DNA from: Littorina saxatilis
Taxonomy: Eukaryota; Mollusca; Gastropoda; Littorinimorpha; Littorinidae
Reading direction: 5' to 3'
DNA: 64,000 bases
Assembly (NCBI RefSeq): GCF_037325665.1
Contig: NC_090253.1
Span: forward strand, 43,519,553-43,583,552
How positions within the stretch are numbered: the stretch's first letter is position 1; each line of letters opens with the position of its first letter. A program made the position numbers and the translations under genes. The notes below the pieces were generated by a model, which searched no databases, was not told the origin of the DNA, and saw nothing but the letters and a program-made list of their open reading frames with translations. Of the stretch, positions 34,480 to 44,682 are shown piece by piece.

Positions 34480-35296
34480 GAAAACTGAGTGCACAAGTAG
34501 GTAGTCTACCGGAGCCTTCTGTGTTGTACCCTGTGCCACTGCCGGAGCCTTCTGTGTTGTACCCTGTGCCACTGCCGGAGCCTTCTGTGTTATACCCTGT
34601 GCCACTGCCGGAGCCTTCTGTGTTATACCCTGTGCCACTGCCGGAGCCTTCTGTGTTCTACCCTGTGCCACTCCCGGAGCCTTCTGTGTTATACCCTGTG
34701 CCACTGCCGGAGCCTTCTGTGTTCTACCCTGTGCCACTGCCGGAGCCTTCTGTGTTATACCCTGTGCCACTGCCAGAGCCTTCTGTGTTATACCCTGTGC
34801 CACTGCCGGAGCCTCCTGTGTTCTACCCTGTGCCACTGCTGGAGCCTTCTGTGTTATACCCTGTGCCACTGCCAGAGCCTTCTGTGTTATACCCTGTGCC
34901 ACTGCCAGAGCCTTCTGTGTTATACCCTGTGCCACTGCCAGAGCCTTCTGTGTTATACCCTGTGCCACTGCCAGAGCCTTCTGTGTTATACCCTGTGCCA
35001 CTGCCAGAGCCTTCTGTGTTATACCCTGTGCCACTGCCAGAGCCTTCTGTGTTATACCCTGTGCCACTGCCAGAGCCTTCTGTGTTCTACCTTGTGCCAC
35101 TGCCGGAGCCTTCTGTGTTATACCCTGTGCCACTGCCGGAGCCTTCCTGTGTTATACCCTGTGCCACTGCCGGAGCCTGCCTGTCCTCCTTGGATGTAGA
35201 CTTCGGATCCTCCTGTGTTGAGCCCTGTGCCACGTACTGCACCTCTCTCACCTTGGATTCTCTAAGCAGCTGACCAAGCAGCATTGGAAATGCCAA
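34480..35296 (-). pseudogene. Decayed Gly-rich repeat protein relative; 33-bp minisatellite
   Basis: About twenty 33-bp units (TGCCACTGCCGGAGCCTTCT plus GTGTTATACCCTG on the plus strand). On the minus strand one frame reads GSGTGYNTEGS repeats. Upstream, GTGLNTGGS...QGGQAGSGSG near 35150-35230 resembles the YNTGTGGSYQGGQ repeats of the gene at 40958-41902. A one-base length change near 35146 shifts between these frames. Units with TTCTAC instead of TTATAC put TAG stops in the Gly-rich frame, so that frame is not functional. Because 33 is divisible by three, two other frames stay open by chance: minus AVAQGITQKAL repeats (235 residues) and plus PLPEPSVLYPV repeats (266 residues). I cannot exclude that one is expressed. 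Confidence 0.5.
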
Positions 35297-35437
35297 TCAC
35301 AGACAAACGCACTAAGATTTTGGATTTCATAGTTCTCACAAAATCCAATACATCAAGCACCTGTTGCAAAGTGAATGGGACGGATGCCAAGAAAACACAC
35401 TTAAAAAAATCAACCTTTAACTGTCCGACAGCTTGCC

Positions 35438-35530
35438 TCAATGGAAGAGAAGAAGCAGTTCTATGTCGTCTTCACGTTGGTCACAGCAACGTCACACATT
35501 TACACCTGTTGAAAGGGTTAAGACAATCTG
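35438..35530 (+). pseudogene. LINE ORF2 C-terminal fragment
   Basis: Reads LNGREEAVLCRLHVGHSNVT followed by HLHLLKG. This matches the remembered pattern after RNase H in many LINE ORF2 proteins (REE..L.RLR.GHT..TH..LL). No continuing finger is visible downstream. Confidence 0.5.
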
Positions 35531-36023
35531 TAACGACCCGTACCATCCCCGGGGGACGTTCTTGTTCGCGTTTCCAGGCGGCCAAAGATAAATGGAATCA
35601 AAAGATCCTTACTTCATTCACCTTGCTTGAACTCTGTGTGAATAGCAGATCGAAGGCTTGTTCAAAGTTCGTAATATACAGCGTGGGGAGCCATGATGTT
35701 CTAGTGAGCCGCTGAATCTTCACGTTAACACGCCGCAAGGCTAGGCAAGGCAAAATGTATTTAAAAAAATACCAATTACCTAGGGTTACATGAATTAGGT
35801 ACATTACAACAACAAAAACAAACAAACAATAATAACGAGACACAACACTTCATAATTTTCAAACATAAATAAATGGAATTAAGCTAAAAGTAAGTGACTG
35901 TTCCAAAAACGTGTAAACAGGACGGACTATATCATAGAACAAGTTGAAAAGTAATCAGAACTATTTTATAGTGTACGTACATGTATATAATATAATACAC
36001 TAAATTCAATAACACTCACCATT
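35531..36023. other. No recognisable gene
   Basis: AT-rich; nothing supported. Confidence 0.4.
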
Positions 36024-36215
36024 TCAATGACTCGGTCTGCATGATAGGAATGAACAGTTAACAACTGTTGGTAGGGTCTTGAAAGTCTCGTCAATGTACA
36101 CGGTTGTGCAGCCTCCAAGTTCCCTCAACTGCTGATCTGTAGCAAAAATCAGGAATTGCCAGTTGTTTTCCTGCGTCAGAAGAAATCTGCTCTGTTTTTG
36201 AGTTGTTTCCCACAC
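36024..36215 (-). pseudogene. MULE-type transposase exon fragment
   Basis: Reads QFLIFATDQQLRELGGCTTV and then YIDETFKT. This is the FATD..LR.L......YxDGTF block at the start of MULE-superfamily transposase domains, including the first catalytic Asp. After FKT the expected continuation (RPYQQLLTVHSYHADRVIEM) is present but in another frame, so one small indel has shifted it. GAAATG|GTGAGT at the end of that stretch is a good splice donor. It may derive from a transposon or a domesticated gene. No neighbouring exon was found. Confidence 0.55.
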
Positions 36216-36913
36216 CCCCTTGGATCTGAACGTAGTTGAAGTTGGTTGGAACGTGTGGCAGTTGAGTCATTCAGGTGCTGTTGAGTGTGTGAGGACATAC
36301 AAGACATTCGTGACAAACACTACAGCGCAGAAACTCTGAAAGTATTATTTCGGGATGTCCGCCCGGACAAGAGTTTTAACCTTTTTAAAAAATTTTTTTT
36401 TTTTACAAGAGATCAAGGTTTTTAACCAGATATGAAGGGGTAAACAATTGAATAGACATGGGCATTTTAGAACCTGTTTAATGAGATAGACGTATACGAA
36501 ACTAGTCTTAAAGGTCCTCGTCTACATTATCTCACAGAAATTGACATTTTACAGCTAAAATGCTGAGTCTAGTCACTAACACTTTCAAAACAACACCTCC
36601 CTCCGATCAGAAAGGACGGAGCCAGGGTAGCCGTTTGAAAATTCATTGTAGTATTTCAGCATAGTAGTAGGATATCCTTATTTGGAACATAATGTAAACC
36701 GGAAGTTTTCAAAGTGCTCAACCACCCAGAATTCCTAGCGGTGAGCAGCCGCTTCCTCGACGAAAGTTCTCTGGTAAGTTCTTTTATCAATTATGCAATA
36801 CATTCTTGTCGTATAAGACTTTTAAGTGGCTGCAAACAAGGCTTCATAATGCAACAAAACAGTTTCAAGCAATGTGTTTGCTCTGTTCACGTACTGTGTT
36901 CGTCATTCGTAGA
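36216..36913. other. No recognisable gene
   Basis: Nothing supported. Confidence 0.4.
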
Positions 36914-37148
36914 TATTAAATCTTAGCCGAGTTGACGCATTTCAGGGAACCTCTCAAAAGTCTGTTTGACGCCTACAGCATTAGACCGCAGCCACCGCGT
37001 CGGGAAAAAACCGACAGGAAGCGAAAGCTACAGCCGCCCCATAATTGTTAAGTTTACCTCGTACCGCCACAAGGAAGCGATCATGAGGGCGAGGAAGGCT
37101 CTTAAGGACGTCGACGCATCTAAAATCGTCCCCAGTAACTTTCAATGA
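36914..37148 (+). pseudogene. LINE ORF1-like (RRM-type) C-terminal fragment
   Basis: Reads LDRSHRVGKK, then SRPIIVKFTSYRHKEAIMRA and stops at FQ. The pattern (I/L)DR.HR.G.....RPIIVKF.SY..K...... is that of LINE ORF1 RNA-binding proteins. A possible acceptor (GACGCATTTCAG) ends at 36944. The N-terminal part is missing. Confidence 0.5.
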
Positions 37149-37896
37149 GCATCATAGTGTTTTTGCCACTTGCCGGTTGAATTTGGCGCCTAATTCCAAC
37201 TTCGCTGCATCTCAGGGTTGTTTCTGGTCCCCCAAATGTACACATTCAGACATATGCCGCCCTGATCGATCACAATTTTGCTTTTTACGTAACTGGCGCA
37301 AGATAGCAGACATCTTTGGACCGTAAATGACTCTTTGTGCATGCGCCGCTAATAATTTGATTGGTCGATATTTTTAGGCAAAGCACATGGTCTCAGAAAA
37401 CAGAAAACAAAACATTGGAAAAAATAAAAACTTTTTTTACATATATTTTTTTTTCTATAACTTTTTTTCCCCATGGTTCATTCATCATCTGACATAACTT
37501 TTTAGCGAAATCTAACCATAAGATTATTGAAAAAAATCAAAAATGTAGACTACCATGTAAAATGAGAAATAAACAAACTTGTATTGGTCCCGGATGGCCT
37601 GATAGGTTGTAGGGGCGATACAAAAAACATTATTCCCCTCACTGCTTCTTTCCATATTTAAACTGGAGGGGGTGTTTATGTTTTGGTAAACACCTAGCAA
37701 TCAAAATGTGACCACCTAGCAACAAGCCCGAATTCTCAATAGTTCATGGGTTGAGAAGCTACACTTTGAAGCTCGCATTTTTAATGATCCGCTTACTTCG
37801 ACAATTATCTTTCATATTCACTCAGACTCGGCATGCAACCTCTACATAACCAACCAACCTGTTTAGTGTTGATCTCACCGTGTGAAAGGCTGGGAC
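37149..37896. other. No recognisable gene
   Basis: AT-rich with T-runs; nothing supported. Confidence 0.4.
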
Positions 37897-37908
37897 GTCA
37901 GCTTGCGC

Positions 37909-38287
37909 ACCCCCCGCGGGTTAGGGGGAAGAATTTACTCGATGCTCTCCAGCATGTCGTGAGAGGCGACTAACGGATTCTGTTTCTCCTTTTACCCTTG
38001 TTAAGTGTTTCTTGTATAGAATATAGTCAATTTTTGTAAAGATTTTAGTCAAGCAGTATGTAAGAAATATTAAGTCCTTTGTACTGGAAACTTGCATTCT
38101 CCCAGTAAGGTAATATATTGTACTACGTTGCAAGCCCCTGGAGCAAATTTTTGATTAGTACTTTTGTGAACAAGAAACAATTGACAAGTGGCTCTATCCC
38201 ATCTCCCTCCTTTCCCCGTCGCGATAATTATAACCTTGAATGGTTGAAAACGACGTTAAACACCAAATAAAGAAAGAAAGAAAGAAA
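37909..38287 (+). mobile_element. Full-length SINE with (GAAA)n tail
   Basis: Flanked by the 12-bp target duplication GTCAGCTTGCGC (37897-37908 and 38288-38299). Starts ACCCCCCGCGGGTTAGGGGG, ends GGTTGAAAACGACGTTAAAC, ACCAAATAAAGAAAG and repeats of GAAA. This is a sequence I remember as dispersed in gastropods. The head is not clearly tRNA-like. A truncated copy lies at 15326-15388. Confidence 0.9.
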
Positions 38288-38299
38288 GTCAGCTTGCGC

Positions 38300-38708
38300 C
38301 TCTTGCATCAGCTTAAACCACTTCACGGGCGAAGACAACTCGAATAAGAAGTGTTGGATCTCCTGGTTTCCAGAGCCGTATTTTATTCAGGATCCTGGAT
38401 ACCTGAGTAATCAAGGTACCCGTCCTCCTCCCGATGGATGCAGTTTTTAATACAGAATGTTGATATAGTCATGGCAAAGCGTATGCTTCAAAATGGAGGA
38501 AACATTCATATGTTTATGTTTGCTTTCTGCTTTTCTCTTTTTTTTCTCTCAATGTTAATACCCGTGTAAATATGTGATTAGAGTAGACTAACTGCATGTA
38601 TGTGTACTCTGTGTCTGTCTGTATGTCTGTCTGTTTCTCTCTCTCGCTCTCTCTCTCTTTAAACCTTTAAATGTATGTTTTTTTTGCTTTCTGTTTTTTT
38701 CTCTCTTT
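38300..38708. other. No recognisable gene
   Basis: Ends in a (TC)n/(TG) rich stretch (~38610-38660). Confidence 0.45.
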
Positions 38709-39000
38709 TCACATTTAGTCAAGTTTTGACTAAATGTTTTAACATAGAGGGGGAATCGAAACGAGGGTGGTGGTTTGTGTGTGTGTGTGTGTGTGTATGT
38801 GTGTGTGTCAGTGTATGTGTATATTTGTGTGTGTGTGTGTGGGTGTGTGTGTGTGTTTGTGTGTAAGTGTGTATGTATGTGTGTGTAGAGCGATTCAGAG
38901 AAAACTACTGGACCGATTTTCCTGAAACTTTACATGAGAGTTCCTGTGTATGATATTCCCACATTTTTTATCTATTTTTGGGGGGATAAATGTCTTTGAT
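38709..39000 (-). mobile_element. Family A fragment, hairpin end only
   Basis: ACATTTAGTCAAGTTTTGAC, GGGGGAATCGAAACGAGGG, a TG repeat, TAGAGCGATTCAGAG and on to GATAAATGTCTTTGAT. It stops just before the CRE position. Confidence 0.85.
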
Positions 39001-39223
39001 TCGATCCTAACTGTATTATCGGTTGGTTAGTGATTGTGTAGCTGTGTGTGTTCAGCATATAATTTTCATTCACAAACTTGAGAATTAGGCAGAGTGTTTT
39101 TCAACTTTTATTTGTCTTTTACAATTTATTAACAAGACTTAAAAGCTTCGAAGCAGTTGCCGGGTCAGTCGGCCTTGTGTCTGCAACAAGTAAGCAAGAA
39201 AAGTTCTTGAAAATCAGAAATCA

Positions 39224-39225
<2 letters not shown>

Positions 39226-39281
<56 letters not shown>

Positions 39282-39339
39282 AACACACCTACACACACAT
39301 ACACACACATACAAACACACCTACATACACATGAACGCA

Positions 39340-39393
<54 letters not shown>

Positions 39394-39510
39394 CACACAC
39401 ATACACACACACACACTCACTCACAAACACACACACACACACATAGACATACACACACACACACCGTCACACACATACACACACACACACACATACACAC
39501 ACACACAGAT
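39226..39510. repeat. (CA)n microsatellite, interrupted
   Basis: CA tracts with ACACCTACACACAC and ACATACAC variants. No unique anchor identifies a host element except the degenerate family A piece that follows at 39715. Confidence 0.9.
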
Positions 39511-39714
39511 GCCGATGGAAACCTAAGATTTCTGGAAAAAGCAACTAAAACATATCACGTGCAAGGTCAAATAACCTGGAACCGTCTCTTACAAATACAG
39601 ATATTATTCTTTGGAAATGTCGTAGTTTGCTTCTTGACAATGAGCCGTCTAGTTTAGCCCAGAAGGATTAGAACAACAAGCTTTGCACAACACAATTACA
39701 GTTTACCCCAAAAA

Positions 39715-39960
39715 AACTTTGAAAACAAAGTTTTTAGCTACCAAGCTGAAATGCAATCCCACAGTCCGAATCGAACCAAAGACTACTTAGTAAACATTTC
39801 GAAGAAATAGGTTTAAAAACACAAGCGCCACATTTCCGCCTCAAATTTTGTTTACATGCAAAAATAACGTGATCAAAAAGCGCTATCAAGAGATGCAAAA
39901 CAAAACAAAAACGCCGCAAGCAAACCTCGGAAATATTTCTGTCGGGTTCAGATGTTTTGA
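39715..39960 (+). mobile_element. Old family A fragment
   Basis: AGCTACCAAGCTGAAATGC, GCCTCAAATTTTG and ACGTGATCAAAAAGC align to the family body, with the CRE destroyed. Clearly older than the other copies. Confidence 0.55.
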
Positions 39961-40057
39961 AAGAGCTGGCACATACTCTTGCTTTAAGTAGGGCAAACTT
40001 TCCAACGTGGCATTATGTATCAGTTACTAGCTAGGCGTGTGCAAAGCTTGCCTCACT

Positions 40058-40449
40058 TCTTCTTCTTCTATGTTCATGGGCTTAGACTCCCACGTTCACT
40101 CATGTTTTTAGCACGAGTTGATTTTTACGTGTTTGACCGTTTTTACCCCGCCATTCAGGCAGCATACGCCGATTTAGGGGAGGGGGGGGGGGGGGGGGCA
40201 TGCTGGGTATTTTCGTGTTTCCATAACCCATCGAATTCTGACATGGATTGCACTTTCCGTGCGCACTTGGTCTTGTGCTTGCGTGTACACACGAAGGGGG
40301 ATAAGGCACTAGCAGGTCCGCGCATTAGTTGACCTGGGAGATCGGAAAAATCTCCACTCTTAACCCACCAGGCGGCAGCGACCGGGATTCGAATTCACGA
40401 CCTCCCGATTAGGAGGCCGACGTCTTACCACCACGCCACTGCGCCCGTC
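40058..40449 (-). mobile_element. tRNA-derived SINE with (AAG)n tail
   Basis: Flanked by the 12-bp target duplication GCTTGCCTCACT (40046-40057 and 40450-40461). Read on the minus strand, the head has an A-box-like GTGGCGTGGTGGTAAG and a B-box-like GAATTCGAATCCC. These are internal RNA polymerase III promoter elements. The body contains GAGATTTTTCCGATCTCCC and GGTTATGGAAACACG, and the tail is (GAA)n. A long G/C run sits at ~40180-40198. Its tail resembles that of the LINE at 20289-24460. Confidence 0.92.
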
Positions 40450-40546
40450 GCTTGCCTCACTAAAAGCAAGAGTATATTCATCTTTCCCAACCCGGAGTTC
40501 GTCTATTTTTGTAAGATATAATTTGACAGTTAACGAGCACTTCTTA

Positions 40547-40548
<2 letters not shown>

Positions 40549-40626
<78 letters not shown>

Positions 40627-40742
40627 CCCCACCCCCCCCCCCACACACACAGAAACACACATACAAACACACACACACAAACTCACACACACAAATACAT
40701 ACACACACATACACACACATACACACACACACACACAAACAC

Positions 40743-40791
<49 letters not shown>

Positions 40792-40915
40792 GACAGACTT
40801 AAAGGTCCTTTTCACCCTTTAAACACGCACACACACACAATCGAAAACAAAGGTCCCTTCCACCCTCGTTAAATTATTCAGTCAAGTGATGATTAAATGT
40901 AACAACAAGGCCAGA
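40549..40915 (+). repeat. (CA)n microsatellite with family A-like terminus
   Basis: Long CA tracts flank ACCCCACC and a C-run. After them, CCCTCGTTAAATTATTCAG, TCAAGTGATGATTAAATGT resembles a diverged family A hairpin end. The repeat is probably the remains of an old copy. Confidence 0.6.
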
Positions 40916-40957
40916 CTATTAATTGAAAACAGAAAGTATTGAACGCATGCTTACAGT

Positions 40958-41902
40958 CTAGCCGAAGCGACCCAAGAGTCCACGGAGGCTGCTGTATCTG
41001 GATAATACAGAAGAGCTTCTGCCACTGGCCAACCTAGCTGCTGCCAGTCTCCTGAGGGCGCTACCTCCTGTGCCATACTGTGCGCCAATGGCAAATCTGG
41101 CCAGGCCTCCAAAGGCGGAACCTCCTGTGCCACCGGCCAAGCCTCCGAAACCTGTGCCATACCCTCTGCCATACCCTGTGCCATAGCCGTTGCCTGCCTG
41201 TCCCCCTGGGTTAGAGCCTCCGTTTCCCGTGCCGTACCCTGTGCCATAGCCGCTGCCTGCCTGTCCTCCTGGGTTAGAGCCTCCGGTTCCTGTGCCATAC
41301 CCTGTGCCATAGCCGCTGCCTGCCTGTCCTCCTGGGTTAGAGCCGCCGGTTCCTGTGTTATATGCTGGATCATACCCTCCGTTATTCGCTGCGCCGCTGC
41401 CGTAGCCTGGCTGTCCTCCTTGGTAAGAGCCGCCGGTTCCTGTGTTATATGCTGGATCATACCCTCCGTTATTCGCTGCGCCGCTGCCGTAGCCTGGCTG
41501 TCCTCCTTGGTAAGAGCCGCCGGTTCCTGTGTTATATGCTGGATCATACCCTCCGTTATTCGCTGCGCCGCTGCCGTAACCTGGCTGTCCTCCTTGGTAA
41601 GAGCCGCCGGTTCCTGTGTTATATGCTGGATCATACCCTCCGTTATTCGCTGCGCCGCTGCCGTAGCCTGGCTGTCCTCCTTGGTAAGAGCCGCCGGTTC
41701 CTGTGTTATATGCTGGATCATACCCTCCGTTATTCGCTGCGCCGCTGCCGTAGTCTGGCTGTCCTCCTTGGTAAGAGCCTCCGGTTCCTGTGTTATATGC
41801 TGGATCATATGGTGCGTTATACTCCATGCCAGAGCTGTAGTCCTGAGTCAAGGCTGGAACCAGGGCCACCAGGAAAACCAGGACAGAAGCGACTTTCAGC
41901 AT
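40958..41902 (-). CDS. Secreted Gly/Tyr-rich tandem-repeat protein
   Basis: 314 residues. An N-terminal hydrophobic signal peptide (MLKVASVLVFLVALVPALTQ, cleavage probably after ~19-20) suggests secretion. After DYSSGMEYNAP come five near-identical 29-residue repeats (YDPAYNTGTGGSYQGGQ...), then about three shorter repeats of GGSNPGGQAGSGYGTGYGTG type. A less repetitive Gly/Ala/Arg/Ser C-terminus follows, ending SSLRGLLGRFG. There are no cysteines and no enzymatic motif. On the minus strand a pyrimidine-rich CTTTGCTTTAG ends at 41917, so the coding exon probably starts in the 5' UTR; ACT|GTAAGC just after the stop could be a 3'-UTR donor. Shell-matrix, periostracal, egg-capsule or adhesive roles are all possible. 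No function is proven. The 87-bp DNA repeats are almost identical, suggesting recent homogenisation. Confidence 0.8.
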   Translation of the reverse strand: MLKVASVLVFLVALVPALTQDYSSGMEYNAPYDPAYNTGTGGSYQGGQPDYGSGAANNGGYDPAYNTGTGGSYQGGQPGYGSGAANNGGYDPAYNTGTGGSYQGGQPGYGSGAANNGGYDPAYNTGTGGSYQGGQPGYGSGAANNGGYDPAYNTGTGGSYQGGQPGYGSGAANNGGYDPAYNTGTGGSNPGGQAGSGYGTGYGTGTGGSNPGGQAGSGYGTGYGTGNGGSNPGGQAGNGYGTGYGRGYGTGFGGLAGGTGGSAFGGLARFAIGAQYGTGGSALRRLAAARLASGRSSSVLSRYSSLRGLLGRFG

Positions 41903-41919
41903 GATGGTTGTTCAACCTA

Positions 41920-42660
41920 AAGCAAAGTGAAAGTGATGGAAACAACAACACCAAATTGGAAGAAAAACACACAGTTGTATCAGATTCGTTTCCATACATT
42001 GCCTCACTGAATAATTTCACAACGTCAGTATAGATGGATCAGTGTTTCCGATAAAAAGCTGAGACAATAACGAAACTTTTCATCATTTTCAGTTTTTATT
42101 CATAACCAGATGGGTAATGAATAACGCAGTTCCCCATGTAAGAAATCGAGGCGGTTTAAGCTTCCAGGCGAAACATGGATTTGTCAAAGTAAAAGCCAAT
42201 CAGGCTGATTGTTTGATGTGTGGAACCATCGCGGCTTTGGATTCGTGTTTCCGAGGACAACCATTGTAAGCATTCACTCTCAAAGACCAAATCAATGTTG
42301 ATAATTACCGCGGCGACTCATGGTCAATTTGCAACTTACTTCTTGAATCGGAAAATGTACAACGAAAAGTCATACAAGAAAAATGTTCATTCAAAATGAA
42401 CAGCGTCGATGCAATGTCCACCAAAGATTTATTTTGGGAAGTGTTAAAGGTTAGGGTCAAAAGTTAATGAATTGCATGTTGTGCTGGATATATAAATTGT
42501 TTATTTCAGTCAATGCTTGATTCATAAGTACATTTTTCAGCATGGTGCATCTACAGGAGGGTGCTCCAACAATGATGCATAGTGCCAACATTTAGCGCAA
42601 ACTTTTCACAACAGTGCATTATTACCACAAAGCGCATACAGCGATTATATAGTAGCAAGT
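41920..42660. other. Upstream flank of the repeat-protein exon
   Basis: Probably intron, first exon or promoter of the minus-strand gene at 40958-41902. No TATA box or first exon can be assigned with confidence. Confidence 0.35.
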
Positions 42661-42667
42661 TGCACTA

Positions 42668-42708
42668 AACATTTGAACAAAATGCATTTTGCATTTTGTT
42701 CAAATGTT
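42668..42708. repeat. Perfect 41-base palindrome
   Basis: Arms of 19 bases (AACATTTGAACAAAATGCA) around a TTT loop, with no mismatch. Confidence 0.9.
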
Positions 42709-42889
42709 AACAGCACAGCACCAAGTTTTGCATAAGTGCACAACAGCACTGACCATTTCACAAAAGTGCATAACAGCTGTGACAATTTTACAAAAGTGCA
42801 TTGACCATTTCAGGCAGATGGCTAACATGCAGATTTCGCTTTTGTCTGTCTTTCTTTGAAAAGTAGGCATGTTCAAGATCGATGAAGTC

Positions 42890-43270
42890 ATGAGCAATTG
42901 GGTTAGATGACAGAAAAGATTCAAAAACGTCAGATTCAGTTAGATGACAGAAAAGATTCAAAAACGTCAGATTCAGTGTTTTGGGCACTGTTGAACAGGA
43001 ACATTCTCTCCTGTTCAACAAATGTGGGTTCAATTCAAAAGCAACATTGTCACAGATAGGCTAGTGTTACATTTCTGTAAAGTTTCAAAAATATCTTCCA
43101 TGTTTTGGTTACTGTTGAACAGAGGCATATTTTCCTGTTCAAAAAAGTCTGACACAAATTGTCGTAGTTGTGGGTTAAGGTTCGATCTATACTGTCCTTC
43201 AAACGAGTCGTAGAACCGTCATTGTCACAGATAGTGTTACATTTCTGTTTTACATTCAAACGAGTCGTAG
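42890..43270. repeat. Local tandem duplications with small hairpins
   Basis: A 39-bp unit (TTAGATGACAGAAAAGATTC...) occurs twice near 42900-42980. TGTTGAACAGGA...TCCTGTTCAACA forms a 12-bp stem (42989-43020), with a diverged relative near 43111. CAAACGAGTCGTAGAA and CACAGATAGTGTTACATTTC also recur. Non-coding. Confidence 0.7.
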
Positions 43271-43275
43271 AAGTA

Positions 43276-43747
43276 CTAGTACATTTGCGTTTGGTTGTTT
43301 TTTTCTTTTAGATTCCTGTCACTCATACTAGCAGTATTGATTGAGGTACATAAATCTGTTGATGTACAGGGATGACTTGTTTGTAATGAATCCTTGTTTC
43401 CTCCACATTGAGTTTGCATTGCAGTTGGACAGAAATGAACACATTGATAATGGCTTTTGAGAAAATCAATCAATTCTGCAAAGGAATTAACTTGATGACA
43501 TCAAAACTGCAGCGCCATTTGAAGAATGGTTACCATTTCTGTTTCTTTGATGGGAATCAAACAAATAAAAACATTGACTATCCAAGTTACCATGAATGGC
43601 AATAGTTGACTCCTGAAAAGTAGCAAGGATATAATTTGAGACGATAAACGCCTGATGCAATCCCTCCTCAAGGTCAGTCAACTCAAAACCTTCATCATTC
43701 GCAACATCAGTAGGCAACACAGCGGGATTCGTATGTCCAGAAATCAT
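43276..43747 (-). pseudogene. Fragment resembling C76-type cysteine protease (FDSH motif)
   Basis: Reads NYILATFQESTIAIHG, then FYLFDSHQRNRNG and GAAVLM, with SFAELIDFLKSHY further on. The FDSH.R..G.......G.AV+ pattern is how the last part of deubiquitinase-like C76 domains looks in several animal mobile-element and multigene families. The fragment is broken and incomplete. Which element or gene it came from is unknown. Confidence 0.4.
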
Positions 43748-43944
43748 GTCGAAAAAATATTACATTTCAAAAGCATGTCCAACCACAGTTGTTGGCAAGT
43801 GTTCGTGTCCGAAGTAGCCTTCAGTGTGTGTATATGTATTCATGTGACAGAGAACGTGACCTCATTGTTCAATCCTCTCTCTCTCTTCTTTCTCATTCGA
43901 ACGCACACACGCAAGAACGTAGCCTACGCACGCATCACGCGCAT

Positions 43945-43990
<46 letters not shown>

Positions 43991-44682
43991 CGCTGACGCA
44001 CACGGCAAACCACGCACACACACACTGACTGTCGGCAAGCATCTCTTTTTGTTTTCTTTACCTTTGTTTATTGTGTTTTCGATATTTGTGTTTATTTTTT
44101 GCTTGACTTATCTGTTTTATTTTAATGTTTGCTATCCACATCGTGTGATAAATGTTTCTTCTCAGTCTCCGAGTCAGTTTAGTTTCTGCACGCCGCTTTG
44201 GTACTCCTTGTTTTTCTAACTGGTGTATTGTGCGCGACTGATTTGCGGATTTATTTTTATTCCTTTCATATGCAGTTGAAGTGTTGTGGGTGTTATTGTC
44301 TGTATATGCTATGTTGCGTCTGTGTATGCCTACAAGAATTTTGGGTGTAATGTGCCTGTGGTCTGCTCGCAGTCGAGCACAGAAAACATGGCGGCGCCCT
44401 GCAGGCAAATTCCTCAAAAGTCTTCCCGACCGCAGATACCAGCGTCGTCCGCGACGCTGGAACAACACTTAAAAGAAAAGGAATATACCCAAAACTTATA
44501 TTTTTAGACTGGAAGAAAAGCGACGTAAAAGTTACCTTTGACGTTAAAGACAAGTGTGACGCGCTTTATGTTCCGGAATTGCGATCTAAAAATTAACTTC
44601 AGAATAGGGATTCCGTCTGTCATTGTGCGTACTTTTGCTCATCCCAAATAATGACAAAAACGATGTTTGGTGGCTTGTTGTC
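43748..44682. other. No supported gene; one CA repeat
   Basis: A CA tract at 43947-43987. A short frame with a good-looking start (ACATGGCGGC near 44387, MAAPCRQIPQKSSRPQ) ends after ~39 residues and has no recognised homology. Confidence 0.4.

Noticed and set aside
40386-40449. tRNA gene
   Set aside because: A-box and B-box-like words are present, but it is the head of a SINE with a tail and target duplication, not a free tRNA.
40951-41808. Second minus-strand frame (MIQHITQEP repeats)
   Set aside because: Shadow of the same 87-bp repeats. Only the other frame has a signal peptide and a structured end.
41362-41920. Plus-strand frames of 166 and 180 residues opposite the repeat gene
   Set aside because: The 87-bp repeat is divisible by three, so antisense frames stay open. 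They have no signal peptide or plausible composition compared with the minus-strand frame.
44387-44506. Short frame starting MAAPCRQIPQKSSRPQ with a good start context
   Set aside because: Only ~39 residues, no homology, no splice donor. Not strong enough to call an exon.
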